NCBI GenBank assembly: GCA_963764465.1
Contig: CAVXSO010000002.1
Location: forward strand, 124,001 to 188,000
Direction: 5' to 3'
Source of the DNA: JAJXXT01 sp963764465
GTDB lineage: Bacteria > Pseudomonadota > Alphaproteobacteria > Acetobacterales > Acetobacteraceae
Length of the DNA: 64,000 nucleotides
Part shown: positions 1 through 7,464 of the stretch, piece after piece
Position numbering within the stretch: the stretch's first letter is position 1
Layout of the letters: each line of letters opens with the position of its first letter
Position numbers and translations under genes: made by a program
The notes under the pieces: generated by a model
The model's input: the letters and a program-made list of their open reading frames with translations, nothing else
What the model was told of the DNA's origin: nothing
Database searches by the model: none

Positions 1-590
1 TCATGATCACGCTCGCCTTCGCGCAGATGGTTTATTTCGCAACCGGTTCCCTCGCGGATTATGGCGGCGACGACGGCTACTCGCTCGGCGAGCGCACGCG
101 GCTGCTGGGGTTCAGGGTGCTGCATGACGGGCTGGCGTTCTATCTCTCCGCGCTCGTTGTGCTGGCGGCCGCCTACCTGCTGTGCCGCTTCCTGCTCGCA
201 ACGCCGTTCGGCCGCTCGCTGGTGGCGCTGCGGCAGAACGAGCAGCGCGCGAAGGCGATGGGGATCGACCCGATGCGCGTGCGCCTCGGCGCCATGGTCG
301 TCGCGGCGATGATCGCCTCCGTCGCGGGCGTGATGCTGGCCAACGAGTCGGATTTCGTTTCGCCGGCGTATGGGTCGTGGCAGCGCTCGGCGGAGCTGAT
401 GGTGATGGTGCTGCTCGGCGGTGTGGGCTCGCTCTCCGGCGCCATCCTCGGTGCCGGCGCGGTGGTGCTGCTGGAGGAGGGGCTCGGCCGCTTCACCGAG
501 CACTGGCCGCTGATCTTCGGGCCCTGCCTGGTGCTGGCCGCGCTCGGCCTGCGCGGCGGGCTGGCCGGGATGTTTTCCCGCCGTGGCTGA
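1..590 (+). CDS. livM: Branched-chain amino acid ABC transporter permease LivM, 5' truncated by the window
   Basis: This is the C-terminal ~195 residues of the second inner-membrane permease of a Liv-type branched-chain amino acid (or amide/urea-type) importer. The visible part has several hydrophobic segments and the family-typical loop 'RSLVALRQNEQRAKAMGID', the cytoplasmic coupling region of LivM proteins that contacts the ATPases. The reading frame is open at the left edge, so the true start lies upstream; the ATG at 3 is internal. The stop overlaps the GTG start of livG by 8 bases, which implies translational coupling. LivH and the periplasmic binding protein should lie further left. The family assignment is secure; the exact substrate cannot be read from this piece. 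Confidence 0.9.
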   Translation, partial: MITLAFAQMVYFATGSLADYGGDDGYSLGERTRLLGFRVLHDGLAFYLSALVVLAAAYLLCRFLLATPFGRSLVALRQNEQRAKAMGIDPMRVRLGAMVVAAMIASVAGVMLANESDFVSPAYGSWQRSAELMVMVLLGGVGSLSGAILGAGAVVLLEEGLGRFTEHWPLIFGPCLVLAALGLRGGLAGMFSRRG

Positions 591-1329
591 GGTGTTGGAA
601 GTCTCCGGCCTCTCCAAGACGTTCGGCGCGCTGTGGGTGACGCGCGAGGTCTCGCTCTCGCTGCGCGCCGGCGAGGTGCATGCGGTGATCGGGCCCAACG
701 GCGCGGGCAAGACGACGCTGATCCACCAGATCTCCGGTGTGCTGCTGCCCGACCGGGGACGGATTTCGTTGCGTGGACAAAACATCACCCGTGCCTCGCC
801 CCAGGCACGCGCGCGTGCGGGGCTGGCGCGCAGCTTCCAGATCACCTCCGTGCTGCCCGAGTTCAGCGTGCTGGAAAACGTGGCCCTCTCGGTGCAGGCG
901 CGCGAGGGGCGGGCGATGCGGCCCTGGGGGCGCGCGAGCCTGGACCGCGCGGCCAACGCGCGCGGCATGGCGGCGCTGGAACGCATGGAGATGGCAGACC
1001 GCGCGCAGCACCTCGCGGGCGCGCTCAGCCACGGGGAGAAGCGCAAGCTCGAACTCGCGATGGCGATCGCGGCCGAGCCCGTGGCGATGCTGCTCGACGA
1101 GCCGCTCGCCGGCGCCGGGCCGGAGGAAGTGCCGCGGCTGATCGCCCTCCTGCGCTCCATCAAGGGCACCGTCGCGATCCTGCTGGTGGAGCACGACATG
1201 GACGCGGTGTTCGCGCTCGCGGACCGGCTGACAGTGCTGGCGGAGGGCCGCGTGATCGCCAGCGGCCCGCCCGACGTGGTGCGCGCGGACGAGGCGGTGC
1301 GCGCGGCCTATCTCGGTGAGGACTTCTAG
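583..1329 (+). CDS. livG: Branched-chain amino acid ABC transporter ATP-binding protein LivG
   Basis: Cytoplasmic ATPase subunit, 248 residues, the usual LivG length. Walker A (GPNGAGKTT) is at 37-45, the ABC signature (LSHGEKR) at 148-154, Walker B (AMLLDEP) around 168-174, and the switch histidine is in VEHDM near 204. The signature has His in place of the usual first Gly, a variant seen in LivG-type ATPases. The GTG start at 583 overlaps the livM stop by 8 bases, leaving no room for another start. It should pair with LivF to power LivM/LivH. It is separated from livF by an unusual 160-base palindromic spacer, whereas most such genes nearly abut. Confidence 0.95.
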   Translation: MAEVLEVSGLSKTFGALWVTREVSLSLRAGEVHAVIGPNGAGKTTLIHQISGVLLPDRGRISLRGQNITRASPQARARAGLARSFQITSVLPEFSVLENVALSVQAREGRAMRPWGRASLDRAANARGMAALERMEMADRAQHLAGALSHGEKRKLELAMAIAAEPVAMLLDEPLAGAGPEEVPRLIALLRSIKGTVAILLVEHDMDAVFALADRLTVLAEGRVIASGPPDVVRADEAVRAAYLGEDF

Positions 1330-1330
1330 A

Positions 1331-1488
1331 TCATGCCTCCAAGCGCGCTCCGGCGAGGCCGAGGCATGCGCCAGCATGCCGCCCGGCGGCGATGGGCGAG
1401 CACCGGAGCGGAGCGACCTGGAGGTCGTGAGCACCGGAGCGCAGGACAGAGGCGCCGGATGCCCGCCGGAGCGCGCTTGGAGGCATGA
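1331..1488. repeat. Long palindromic intergenic element between livG and livF
   Basis: A perfect 25-bp inverted repeat (arms 1331-1355 and 1464-1488) encloses 108 bases. The inner part holds a direct repeat of GAGCACCGGAGCG (1398-1410 and 1429-1441) flanking a small palindrome CGACCTGGAGGTCG (1414-1427). Both strands are open and translate to similar peptide strings, simply because of the symmetry. The right arm contains the GGAGG (1479-1483) that lies 9 bases before the livF ATG, so the folded form would hide the livF ribosome binding site. It has the size and symmetry of a non-autonomous REP/BIME- or MITE-like element. No target-site duplication was identified, and no second copy was noticed in this window. 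Confidence 0.75.
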
Positions 1489-1492
1489 CCTG

Positions 1493-2182
1493 ATGCAGCT
1501 CACCGTGGAAAACCTCCAGGGCGGCTATGGTGAGACACAGGTGCTGTTCGGCGTCTCGCTCAGCGTCGCGGAGGGGGAGGTGGTGAGCCTGCTGGGCCGC
1601 AACGGCATGGGCAAGACCACCACCGTGCGCACGCTCATGGGCCTGCTGCCGCGCCGTGGCGGGACGATGGCGCTGGACGGGCGCGACATCGGCGCGCTGC
1701 CGCCCTTCGCCATCGCCCGCGCCGGCCTCGGTCTGGTGCCGGAGGGGCGGCAGATCTTCCCCACCCTCAGCGTGGAGGAGAACCTGCTGGCGACGGCAAG
1801 GCCCGGCGCGTGGACGCTCGCGCGCGTGCACGCGCTGTTCCCGCGCCTCGCCGAGCGGCGGCGCCAGGCGGGGCGCCTGCTCTCCGGCGGCGAGCAGCAG
1901 ATGCTGGCGATCGGCCGCGCGCTGATGACCAACCCGCGCCTGCTGATCCTGGATGAAGCGACCGAGGGCCTGGCGCCGCTGATCCGCGAGGAAATCTGGG
2001 CGGTGCTGCGCACGCTCAAGCAATCCGGCCTCGGCATCCTGGTGATCGACAAGACGCTGGAGGCGCTGAAGCGCCTCGCGGACCGGCACGTGGTGATCGA
2101 GAAGGGCCGCAGCGTCTGGGCCGGCGACGCCGCGGCGCTGGCCGCCGAGCCGCTCGTGTTGCAGCGCTACCTGCACCTCTAG
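1493..2182 (+). CDS. livF: Branched-chain amino acid ABC transporter ATP-binding protein LivF
   Basis: Second ATPase of the Liv importer, 229 residues from the ATG at 1493. Walker A (GRNGMGKT) is at 35-42, the signature (LSGGEQQ) at 130-136 and Walker B (LILDEATEG) near 151. The H-loop position reads VIDKT instead of VEQN, a variant that occurs in LivF relatives. The frame is open back to 1316, but the residues before 1493 are only the translation of the palindromic element. The LivF family start matches MQLTVENL, and a GGAGG lies 9 bases before that ATG, so 1493 is preferred. Translation may depend on whether the upstream palindrome is folded. Confidence 0.94.
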   Translation: MQLTVENLQGGYGETQVLFGVSLSVAEGEVVSLLGRNGMGKTTTVRTLMGLLPRRGGTMALDGRDIGALPPFAIARAGLGLVPEGRQIFPTLSVEENLLATARPGAWTLARVHALFPRLAERRRQAGRLLSGGEQQMLAIGRALMTNPRLLILDEATEGLAPLIREEIWAVLRTLKQSGLGILVIDKTLEALKRLADRHVVIEKGRSVWAGDAAALAAEPLVLQRYLHL

Positions 2183-2242
2183 CCCTTCTTGCGTCCCGCC
2201 CGCGCGCGACCCCCTCACGCGCGGGGTGGCGAGGTGTGCCGG

Positions 2243-2452
2243 GCGCACGTCAGCAGCGTCTTCCCAATTGAGGCCCTTGTAGTATCCCGCCACCATCTGC
2301 CTACGCCGGCCACCGCTGGCTTCGGGATCGGCCACATAGGGCACACCGGCTCCTTCAAACGCCTCTTCAATCTCACGCAGGATGGAGTGCTGGACCAGGT
2401 AGTTGGCCAACAGCGTTTTAGCGCGCCGGCTGATCGGACCTTTGTTCTCCAT
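2243..2452 (-). pseudogene. Truncated N-terminal remnant of an unknown gene (about 70 residues)
   Basis: On the minus strand an ATG at 2452, preceded by GGGAGAG at 9 bases' spacing, opens a plausible protein N-terminus: charged and amphipathic, with 'ILREIEEAFEGAGVP', 'MVAGYYKGLNWEDAADVR' and ordinary composition. After about residue 70 (near 2243) the sequence turns into GC-driven low-complexity translation that runs without a stop into the antisense of livF. The natural C-terminus therefore appears to be missing. The pattern is reminiscent of N-terminal domains of abortive-infection/HEPN-like hypothetical proteins, but that resemblance is from memory and weak. This stretch is less GC-rich than its surroundings, which suggests horizontally acquired, decaying DNA. 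The non-coding interval 2183-2485 holds little else. Confidence 0.5.
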
Positions 2453-2485
2453 GAATGCTGGCTCTCCCGTTTGGGTCTGACTCGG

Positions 2486-2896
2486 GTGAAAGGAAAACAA
2501 ACTCCCTCATACTTCGCCCGCCTACCTGTTTCCAAAACTACCAAAACTCCGAAAGTCAGCCCCAACCTCGCGAAACCCGTCCCCCGTACCATTTACCCGA
2601 CCGAGGGCGTCTCCATCCACACCCATCCCGGCGAGGTTCTTCGCGAGGCGTTCATGCTCCCGCTGGGGCTGAGCGCCAACGCGCTGAGCCGGGAGATCGA
2701 CGTGCCGGCGAACCGCATAACCAGCATCGCCGCCGGGCAGCGCGCCGTGACGCCGGATACCGCGCTGCGCCTCGCCCGCTACTTCCACACCACGCCGCAA
2801 TTCTGGCTGAACCTGCAGATGGCGCACGACCTCTCGGTCGCACAGGCACAGCACGGTGCCGCGATCAGGAACCGGGTGCGCCCACGCGCCGCCTGA
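2486..2896 (+). CDS. HigA-like addiction-module antitoxin (XRE-type HTH), no toxin partner
   Basis: The C-terminal ~90 residues match HigA/VapI antitoxins closely: 'HPGEVLREAFMLPLGLSAN', then an XRE helix-turn-helix with 'NRITSIAAGQRAVTPDTALR' and the diagnostic 'ARYFHTTPQFWLNLQMAHDL'. HigA represses its own operon and neutralises the HigB mRNA-interferase toxin. No higB-like gene precedes it; that position holds the antisense gene remnant, so it looks orphaned. The start is uncertain. The GTG at 2486 gives 136 residues with a non-conserved leader, and the only later ATG (2657) would cut into the domain. The frame is also open back to 2189. The domain call is firm, the 5' end is not. Confidence 0.7.
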   Translation: MKGKQTPSYFARLPVSKTTKTPKVSPNLAKPVPRTIYPTEGVSIHTHPGEVLREAFMLPLGLSANALSREIDVPANRITSIAAGQRAVTPDTALRLARYFHTTPQFWLNLQMAHDLSVAQAQHGAAIRNRVRPRAA

Positions 2897-2900
2897 GCGG

Positions 2901-3230
2901 CTACTCCGGCTTGTCCTTCACCTCGTGGCCGCGTCCCACCGCCTTGATCGCCTCGAAGATCGTCATCGCGTAGCTTTCCATCGCCGCGCGCAGCGCCGGG
3001 TCGGGCGCCGCGCCGCCGCCCCGCGCGGCCAGGATCGCCGTCAGGATGCTGCTGTGCATGTCGTCGATCGTGAACTCCCAGTCAGGCGTCGTGATCGCGT
3101 GCTGCAGCGCGAGGAACATCACGCACACCTCCAGCACGTTGAGCTTGGCGGCGTGGTCGTTCACCGCCGTCTCGACGGCGACGCGCCATTGCTGCTCCCG
3201 GTCGGGCGGGGGGTGGTCCGGCTCGGGCAT
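2901..3230 (-). CDS. Small conserved-looking protein of unknown function, 109 aa
   Basis: Not recognised. The ATG at 3230 is preceded by AGGAGG at good spacing, which favours it over the longer frame opening at 3296. The product is soluble, with no signal peptide or membrane span. It looks helical, with a hydrophobic core region (VLEVCVMFLALQHAITT) and a conserved-looking acidic patch (DWEFTIDDMHSS), then a basic, Lys/Glu-rich tail. It converges on the HigA-like gene with only 4 bases between stops and is divergent from the cupin gene. The strong ribosome binding site and normal codon composition make it a likely real gene. No function is proposed. Confidence 0.7.
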   Translation of the reverse strand: MPEPDHPPPDREQQWRVAVETAVNDHAAKLNVLEVCVMFLALQHAITTPDWEFTIDDMHSSILTAILAARGGGAAPDPALRAAMESYAMTIFEAIKAVGRGHEVKDKPE

Positions 3231-3395
3231 GCGGCCTCCTCTGGCGATCGGTACGACGCCGGCGCATCTTATTCGCTCCCGGGCCCGCCGCGCCACCGCG
3301 CCGTTGCCCCGCCGCGCAAATCCGTCCCCCCAAACCGACCCTCCCCAAAGCCGGGCGCGCCGCTATGCTGCCCGCGAAACCAACGGGAGACGCAG

Positions 3396-3839
3396 ATGAA
3401 GGAACTCAACGCGGGGATCACGCCGGCCGGGGAGGGCGATGGCGGCGTGGTGTGGAACATCCTCGGCCAGACCTACTACATGAAGGAATCCTGCGACGCC
3501 TCCTTCGCGTTCGAGGTGATGGGCGAGCCGGGCACCTTCGTGCCGCCGCACATCCACCCGACGCAGGACGAGTTCATCTACATCCTGCGCGGCGAGATGG
3601 AGCTCACGCTCGCGGGCAGCATGCACCAGGCCGGCACCGGCGCCCTGGTGCGCATGCCGCGCGGCATCCCGCACGGCTACAAGAACATCGGCTCGCAGAC
3701 GGTGCGGGCGCTGTTCTGGGTCTCCCCCGCGCGCAAGCTGCACGAGCTTTTCACCCGCATCGATGGGCTGACGGACCCGGCGGAAGTGGTGCGCATCTCA
3801 GCGACCTGCGAGGTGGATTTCCTGCCGCCCCCGGGGTGA
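3396..3839 (+). CDS. Small cupin-domain protein
   Basis: A 147-residue single-domain cupin. Motif 1 is complete (PPHIHPTQDEFIYILRGEME, giving the two metal-binding His and a Glu) and motif 2 follows (MPRGIPHGYKN, the third His). Such proteins bind a divalent metal in a small beta barrel and range from dioxygenases to isomerases and sensors, so the reaction cannot be named. The ATG at 3396 has GGGAGA upstream. The 3' end overlaps the 3' end of flhG on the opposite strand by 42 bases. It appears monocistronic, with no functional link to the flagellar genes visible. Confidence 0.88.
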   Translation: MKELNAGITPAGEGDGGVVWNILGQTYYMKESCDASFAFEVMGEPGTFVPPHIHPTQDEFIYILRGEMELTLAGSMHQAGTGALVRMPRGIPHGYKNIGSQTVRALFWVSPARKLHELFTRIDGLTDPAEVVRISATCEVDFLPPPG

Positions 3840-4577
3840 GGCGAGCAACCCGTTCGCGACCGCCGCCGCGTCCTCGGAGGCGGGGCTTGCCTGCGGGGCC
3901 AGCACCTGGCGGCGGATTGCGGCGGGCACCGCGGGGTCACGGCGGATGATGCCGGCGAGCGGCGGCGCGCGGCCGAGGAACTGTGCCGCGGCCCGTGCCA
4001 GCGCCGTGTGCGTCGCCCGCCCCGCCGCCAGGCTGCCCGCCATATTGATCACCACCGCCGGCTCCAGCGCCGGGCACTCGCGCGCCAGGCGCTTCAGCAC
4101 GGCATACGCGTCGGTGAGGCTGGTGGGCTCGCCGGTGGCCAGCAGCAGCATCGCCCCCGCGACGGAGGCGAGCCGGCGCATTGTCGCATCCACCCCGGCG
4201 CCGAGGTCGAGCAAAACAGTATCGTAACGATCTGCCAGCAGGCCAGGGACGGTGGCGAGCGAGGCGAGCATCGTCTCCGGCAGCGACGACAGCGCCGCGT
4301 TGCCGGAACGCCCGGCGAGGATGTCGAAGCCGCCCGCGTGGGCCAGGATCGCGTCCTCGGGCTCCACGCGCCCGGCCAGGATGTCCGCCATGTCGTGGCG
4401 CGGCGCGAGGCCGAGCTGCACGTCGATGTTGGCGAGCCCAAGGTCGCCGTCGAACAGCAGCACCCGCCTGCCGGAGGCGGCGAGGGCGCGGGCGAGCGCG
4501 ATGGCGAACCAGGTCTTGCCCACGCCGCCCTTGCCGGAGGCGATGGCAACGATCTTATTTCCATTATGCATCGACAT
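3798..4577 (-). CDS. flhG: Flagellar number/placement ATPase FlhG/FleN (MinD/ParA family)
   Basis: A 259-residue P-loop ATPase of the MinD family. The deviant Walker A (GKGGVGKTW, ~15-23) and the switch (DGDLGLANID, ~43-52) are typical of FleN/FlhG. The usual 'DTAAG'-like element is replaced by 'DLGAG'. FlhG partners with the FlhF GTPase to control the number and position of flagella. The start at 4577 (MSMHNGNK) overlaps flhF by 14 bases; an alternative in-frame ATG is at 4571. It is the last gene of the operon that begins with fliF. Its 3' end overlaps the convergent cupin gene by 42 bases. Confidence 0.88.
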   Translation of the reverse strand: MSMHNGNKIVAIASGKGGVGKTWFAIALARALAASGRRVLLFDGDLGLANIDVQLGLAPRHDMADILAGRVEPEDAILAHAGGFDILAGRSGNAALSSLPETMLASLATVPGLLADRYDTVLLDLGAGVDATMRRLASVAGAMLLLATGEPTSLTDAYAVLKRLARECPALEPAVVINMAGSLAAGRATHTALARAAAQFLGRAPPLAGIIRRDPAVPAAIRRQVLAPQASPASEDAAAVANGLLASPRGRQEIHLAGR

Positions 4578-5364
4578 GCTTTCGCGAGGGTGCGCGCGCG
4601 AGACGGCGGGCGAGGAACGCGGCGGTGAGCGGCAGCATCGCCGCCCCCGTCGCGGGGGAGGCGCTGGCGAGCGTGAGCACGAGGCCGGTATCCGCCGCCG
4701 CCAGCACCGCGCCGAGCCGGGGCGCAAGATCGAGCCGTGTCGCGATGAGGTGCGTGCAGCCCCAGCCACGCCAGGCGCTCGCGGTTTCGGCGGCGGAGTG
4801 CGGGTCGAGGTCGGCGGGCAGCACCAGCACCTTCGCCCCGCGCGTCTCGGGCAGTTCGGCGTGGGAGGCGGCGTCGAAGATGTCGATGCCGGCGGTGTCG
4901 ACGATGTCCGCCGTCGCCGCCTCTGCGTGCGGGGCGAGGCCGAGCACGGCGAGCAGGGACGCCAGCTCGTCCCCCGCGCGCCGCGCATCGGCGCTGGCCA
5001 CGCGCGGGCGGTTGCCGGCGAGCAGGGCGGCGGTGGCGAGGCGGATCGCGGCCAGCGTCTTGCCGGCGCCGGGCGGGCCGACGAGGGCGAGATGTCCTTC
5101 TGGCATCGCACCGAAACGCAACCGCGACGGCAAGCCGAGCGGCGAGGCCGCGAGGATACGCGCCAGCCGCTCCGGCACGCCATGGCGCGCCAGGTTGTCC
5201 GGCGGCTCCGGCGCGCTTTCCTCCGCCCACTCCACCGCGACCGTGATCTCGACGCCGCCCCGCACGCGCCGCTGCTCCAGCACCAGCGCCTCGGGCCCCA
5301 GCGCGGCCCGCGCTGCGGCAAGCGCCTCTGCCATGTCCGCCCCGGTGAACAGGCGCAGCTTCAT
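4564..5364 (-). CDS. flhF: Flagellar SRP-like GTPase FlhF, compact form
   Basis: A 266-residue protein placed between flhA and flhG, as expected for FlhF. The N-terminus (MKLRLFTGADMAEAL) resembles the FlhF B-domain start. The GTPase core has a P-loop GPPGAGKT (96-103), DTAG (156-159) and TRLD (209-212) in place of the canonical TKxD. It is much shorter than the ~400 residues of well-studied FlhF, mainly through a short B domain. The P-loop lacks the second Thr of SRP GTPases (KTL rather than KTT). Recognition rests on gene context plus the G motifs; whether it still hydrolyses GTP is open. Confidence 0.82.
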   Translation of the reverse strand: MKLRLFTGADMAEALAAARAALGPEALVLEQRRVRGGVEITVAVEWAEESAPEPPDNLARHGVPERLARILAASPLGLPSRLRFGAMPEGHLALVGPPGAGKTLAAIRLATAALLAGNRPRVASADARRAGDELASLLAVLGLAPHAEAATADIVDTAGIDIFDAASHAELPETRGAKVLVLPADLDPHSAAETASAWRGWGCTHLIATRLDLAPRLGAVLAAADTGLVLTLASASPATGAAMLPLTAAFLARRLARAPSRKHVDA

Positions 5365-5379
5365 GCGTGGCGCACGGGG

Positions 5380-7461
5380 CTAGAGGGTCGCGATGGTGCG
5401 GATGCGCGCGCGCGGGCTGATCTCCGCCTGCGCCAGCACCGCGGTCGCGGGGCGCACGCGCTCCACGATCGCTCGCAAATGGAAACGAATCGCCGTGCTC
5501 GCCACCAGCACCGGCTGTTCCCCGGCTTCCGCCGCCGCGTCCAGCACCATGCGCAGGCGCTGCATGAAGGCGGTGAGGCGGGTGGGCGCCATCGCCAGTT
5601 GCCGGTCCTCCGCGGGGCCCACCAGCGCGTCGGCGAAATCCGCCTCCCACTCCGGGCCGAGCGTGATGATGGGGATGTAGCCGGAGGGCCCGGTGCTGGC
5701 ATCCGAGATCTGGCGCGCCAGCCGCGCGCGCACCGTTGCGGTGATGCCGGCGATACCGCGCGCGCCGGCGGCGAGCGCCTCCTGCATGCCTTCCAGGATC
5801 GTCGGCAGGTCGCGAATGGAGACGCGCTCGGCCAGCAGCGATTGCAGCACGCGCTGGATGCCGCCGGTGTTGATCTGCGCGGGGATGAGGTCGGCAACCA
5901 GCCGCTGGTGCTCGCGCGGCAACTCGTCGAGCAGCTTCTGCGTCTCCGCGAAGGACAGAAGCTCGGCCATGTTCTGCTTGACGACTTCCGTCAGGTGGGT
6001 TGCCAGCACGCTCGCCGGGTCCACCACGGCGCAGCCCTTCAGCATCGCCGCGTCGCGCGTCGCGGGCTGGACCCACACTGCGGCAAGCCCGAAGGCGGGC
6101 TCCGTCGTCGCCTCCCCCGGCAGGTCCACGGGCCCGCCCCTGGGGTGCATCGCGAGCAGCTGCGTCGGCCGCAAAACCCCGCGCCCCGCCTCGATCTCCT
6201 TGATGCGGACCACGTAGGTATCGGCCGGCAGCTCCATGTTGTCCTGGATACGAACCGGCGGCAGCACGTAGCCGAGTTCCTGCGCGATGCTCCGCCGCAG
6301 GCCCTTGATCTGGTCCGTCAGCCGCGGCGAATCGCCGCCCGCGAGTGCGAGCAGCCCGTAGCCCAGCTCCAGGCGAATGGTATCGATGCGCAACGTTTCG
6401 CTGATCGGCGGCTCGGTCGGTGCCGTGGGCGCGGCGGCGGGTGGTGCCGCGCCCGCCGGATGCTGGTGGCGATACCACGCCGCCCCCCCGGCCAGCCCCG
6501 CGAGTGCCAGGAAGGGAAACGCCGGCAATCCCGGCAGGGCAGCAAGAACCGAGGCAGCACCTGCGGCCATCGCGAGCGGGCGCGTGGTGCCGCCGAGCTG
6601 CTGCGCCAGCGCCTTGTCCGCTGTGCCCTCCGTTGTGCCCTTGGTCACCACGATGCCGGCGGCGGTGGAGACGAGGAGGGACGGGATCTGGCTCACCAGC
6701 CCGTCGCCGATGGTGAGCGTGGTGTAGGTGCGCGCGGCGTCCGAGAAGGACATGCCGTGCTGCAGCAGCCCGATCGCCAGGCCGCCGAAGATGTTGATGG
6801 AGGTGATCACCAGGGCCGCGATGGCGTCGCCACGCACGAACTTCGCGGCACCATCCATGGCGCCGTAGAAGCCGCTCTCCGCCTCCAGCTCGCGGCGGCG
6901 GCGGCGGGCGGTCTTCTCGTCGATGGTGCCGGCGGAGAGATCGGCGTCGATCGCCATCTGCTTGCCCGGCATCGCATCGAGGCTGAAGCGGGCGGCGACT
7001 TCCGCGATGCGGCCGGAACCTTTCGTGATGACAACGAAATTCACCACCAAAAGGATGGCGAAGAGGATGATGCCGATGATGACATCGCCGCCCATCAGGA
7101 AGCCGCCGAACGCCGCCACCACATAGCCTGCGGCATCCGGCCCCCGCTCGCCATGGGAGAGGATCAGCCGCGTGGTGGCGACGTTGAGCGCGAGCCGCAT
7201 CAGCGTGGTGAGCAGCAGCAGCGTCGGGAAGGCGGAAAAATCCAGCGGGCGGACAAGGAAGATCGAGACCATCAGCACCAGGATGGCGCTGGTGATGGAC
7301 AGCGAGAGCCCGAGGTCCAGCACGAAGGGCGGCAGCGGCAGCACCAGCACGCTGAGCAGGGCGACGATCCCGGCCGCGAGCCACACGTCCTGCCCCGCGC
7401 GCAGGCTTGCGAGGCGCGGCGCGAGCAGTTCCGCGAGCGGTGCCGGCAGTGTCGCGGACAT
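5380..7461 (-). CDS. flhA: Flagellar type III export gate protein FlhA
   Basis: A 693-residue protein, the standard FlhA length. The N-terminal half is strongly hydrophobic (about eight spans from residue ~28). It carries the FHIPEP-family cytoplasmic loop with 'RIAEVAARFSLDAMPGKQMA' around 151-170. The C-terminal half is the soluble FlhA-C domain that docks chaperone-substrate complexes. It forms the proton-driven export gate in the basal body with FlhB and FliPQR, none of which are in this window. Three bases separate it from flbD upstream and 15 from flhF downstream. Coverage is full-length with no visible lesions. Confidence 0.96.
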   Translation of the reverse strand: MSATLPAPLAELLAPRLASLRAGQDVWLAAGIVALLSVLVLPLPPFVLDLGLSLSITSAILVLMVSIFLVRPLDFSAFPTLLLLTTLMRLALNVATTRLILSHGERGPDAAGYVVAAFGGFLMGGDVIIGIILFAILLVVNFVVITKGSGRIAEVAARFSLDAMPGKQMAIDADLSAGTIDEKTARRRRRELEAESGFYGAMDGAAKFVRGDAIAALVITSINIFGGLAIGLLQHGMSFSDAARTYTTLTIGDGLVSQIPSLLVSTAAGIVVTKGTTEGTADKALAQQLGGTTRPLAMAAGAASVLAALPGLPAFPFLALAGLAGGAAWYRHQHPAGAAPPAAAPTAPTEPPISETLRIDTIRLELGYGLLALAGGDSPRLTDQIKGLRRSIAQELGYVLPPVRIQDNMELPADTYVVRIKEIEAGRGVLRPTQLLAMHPRGGPVDLPGEATTEPAFGLAAVWVQPATRDAAMLKGCAVVDPASVLATHLTEVVKQNMAELLSFAETQKLLDELPREHQRLVADLIPAQINTGGIQRVLQSLLAERVSIRDLPTILEGMQEALAAGARGIAGITATVRARLARQISDASTGPSGYIPIITLGPEWEADFADALVGPAEDRQLAMAPTRLTAFMQRLRMVLDAAAEAGEQPVLVASTAIRFHLRAIVERVRPATAVLAQAEISPRARIRTIATL

Positions 7462-7464
7462 GTC

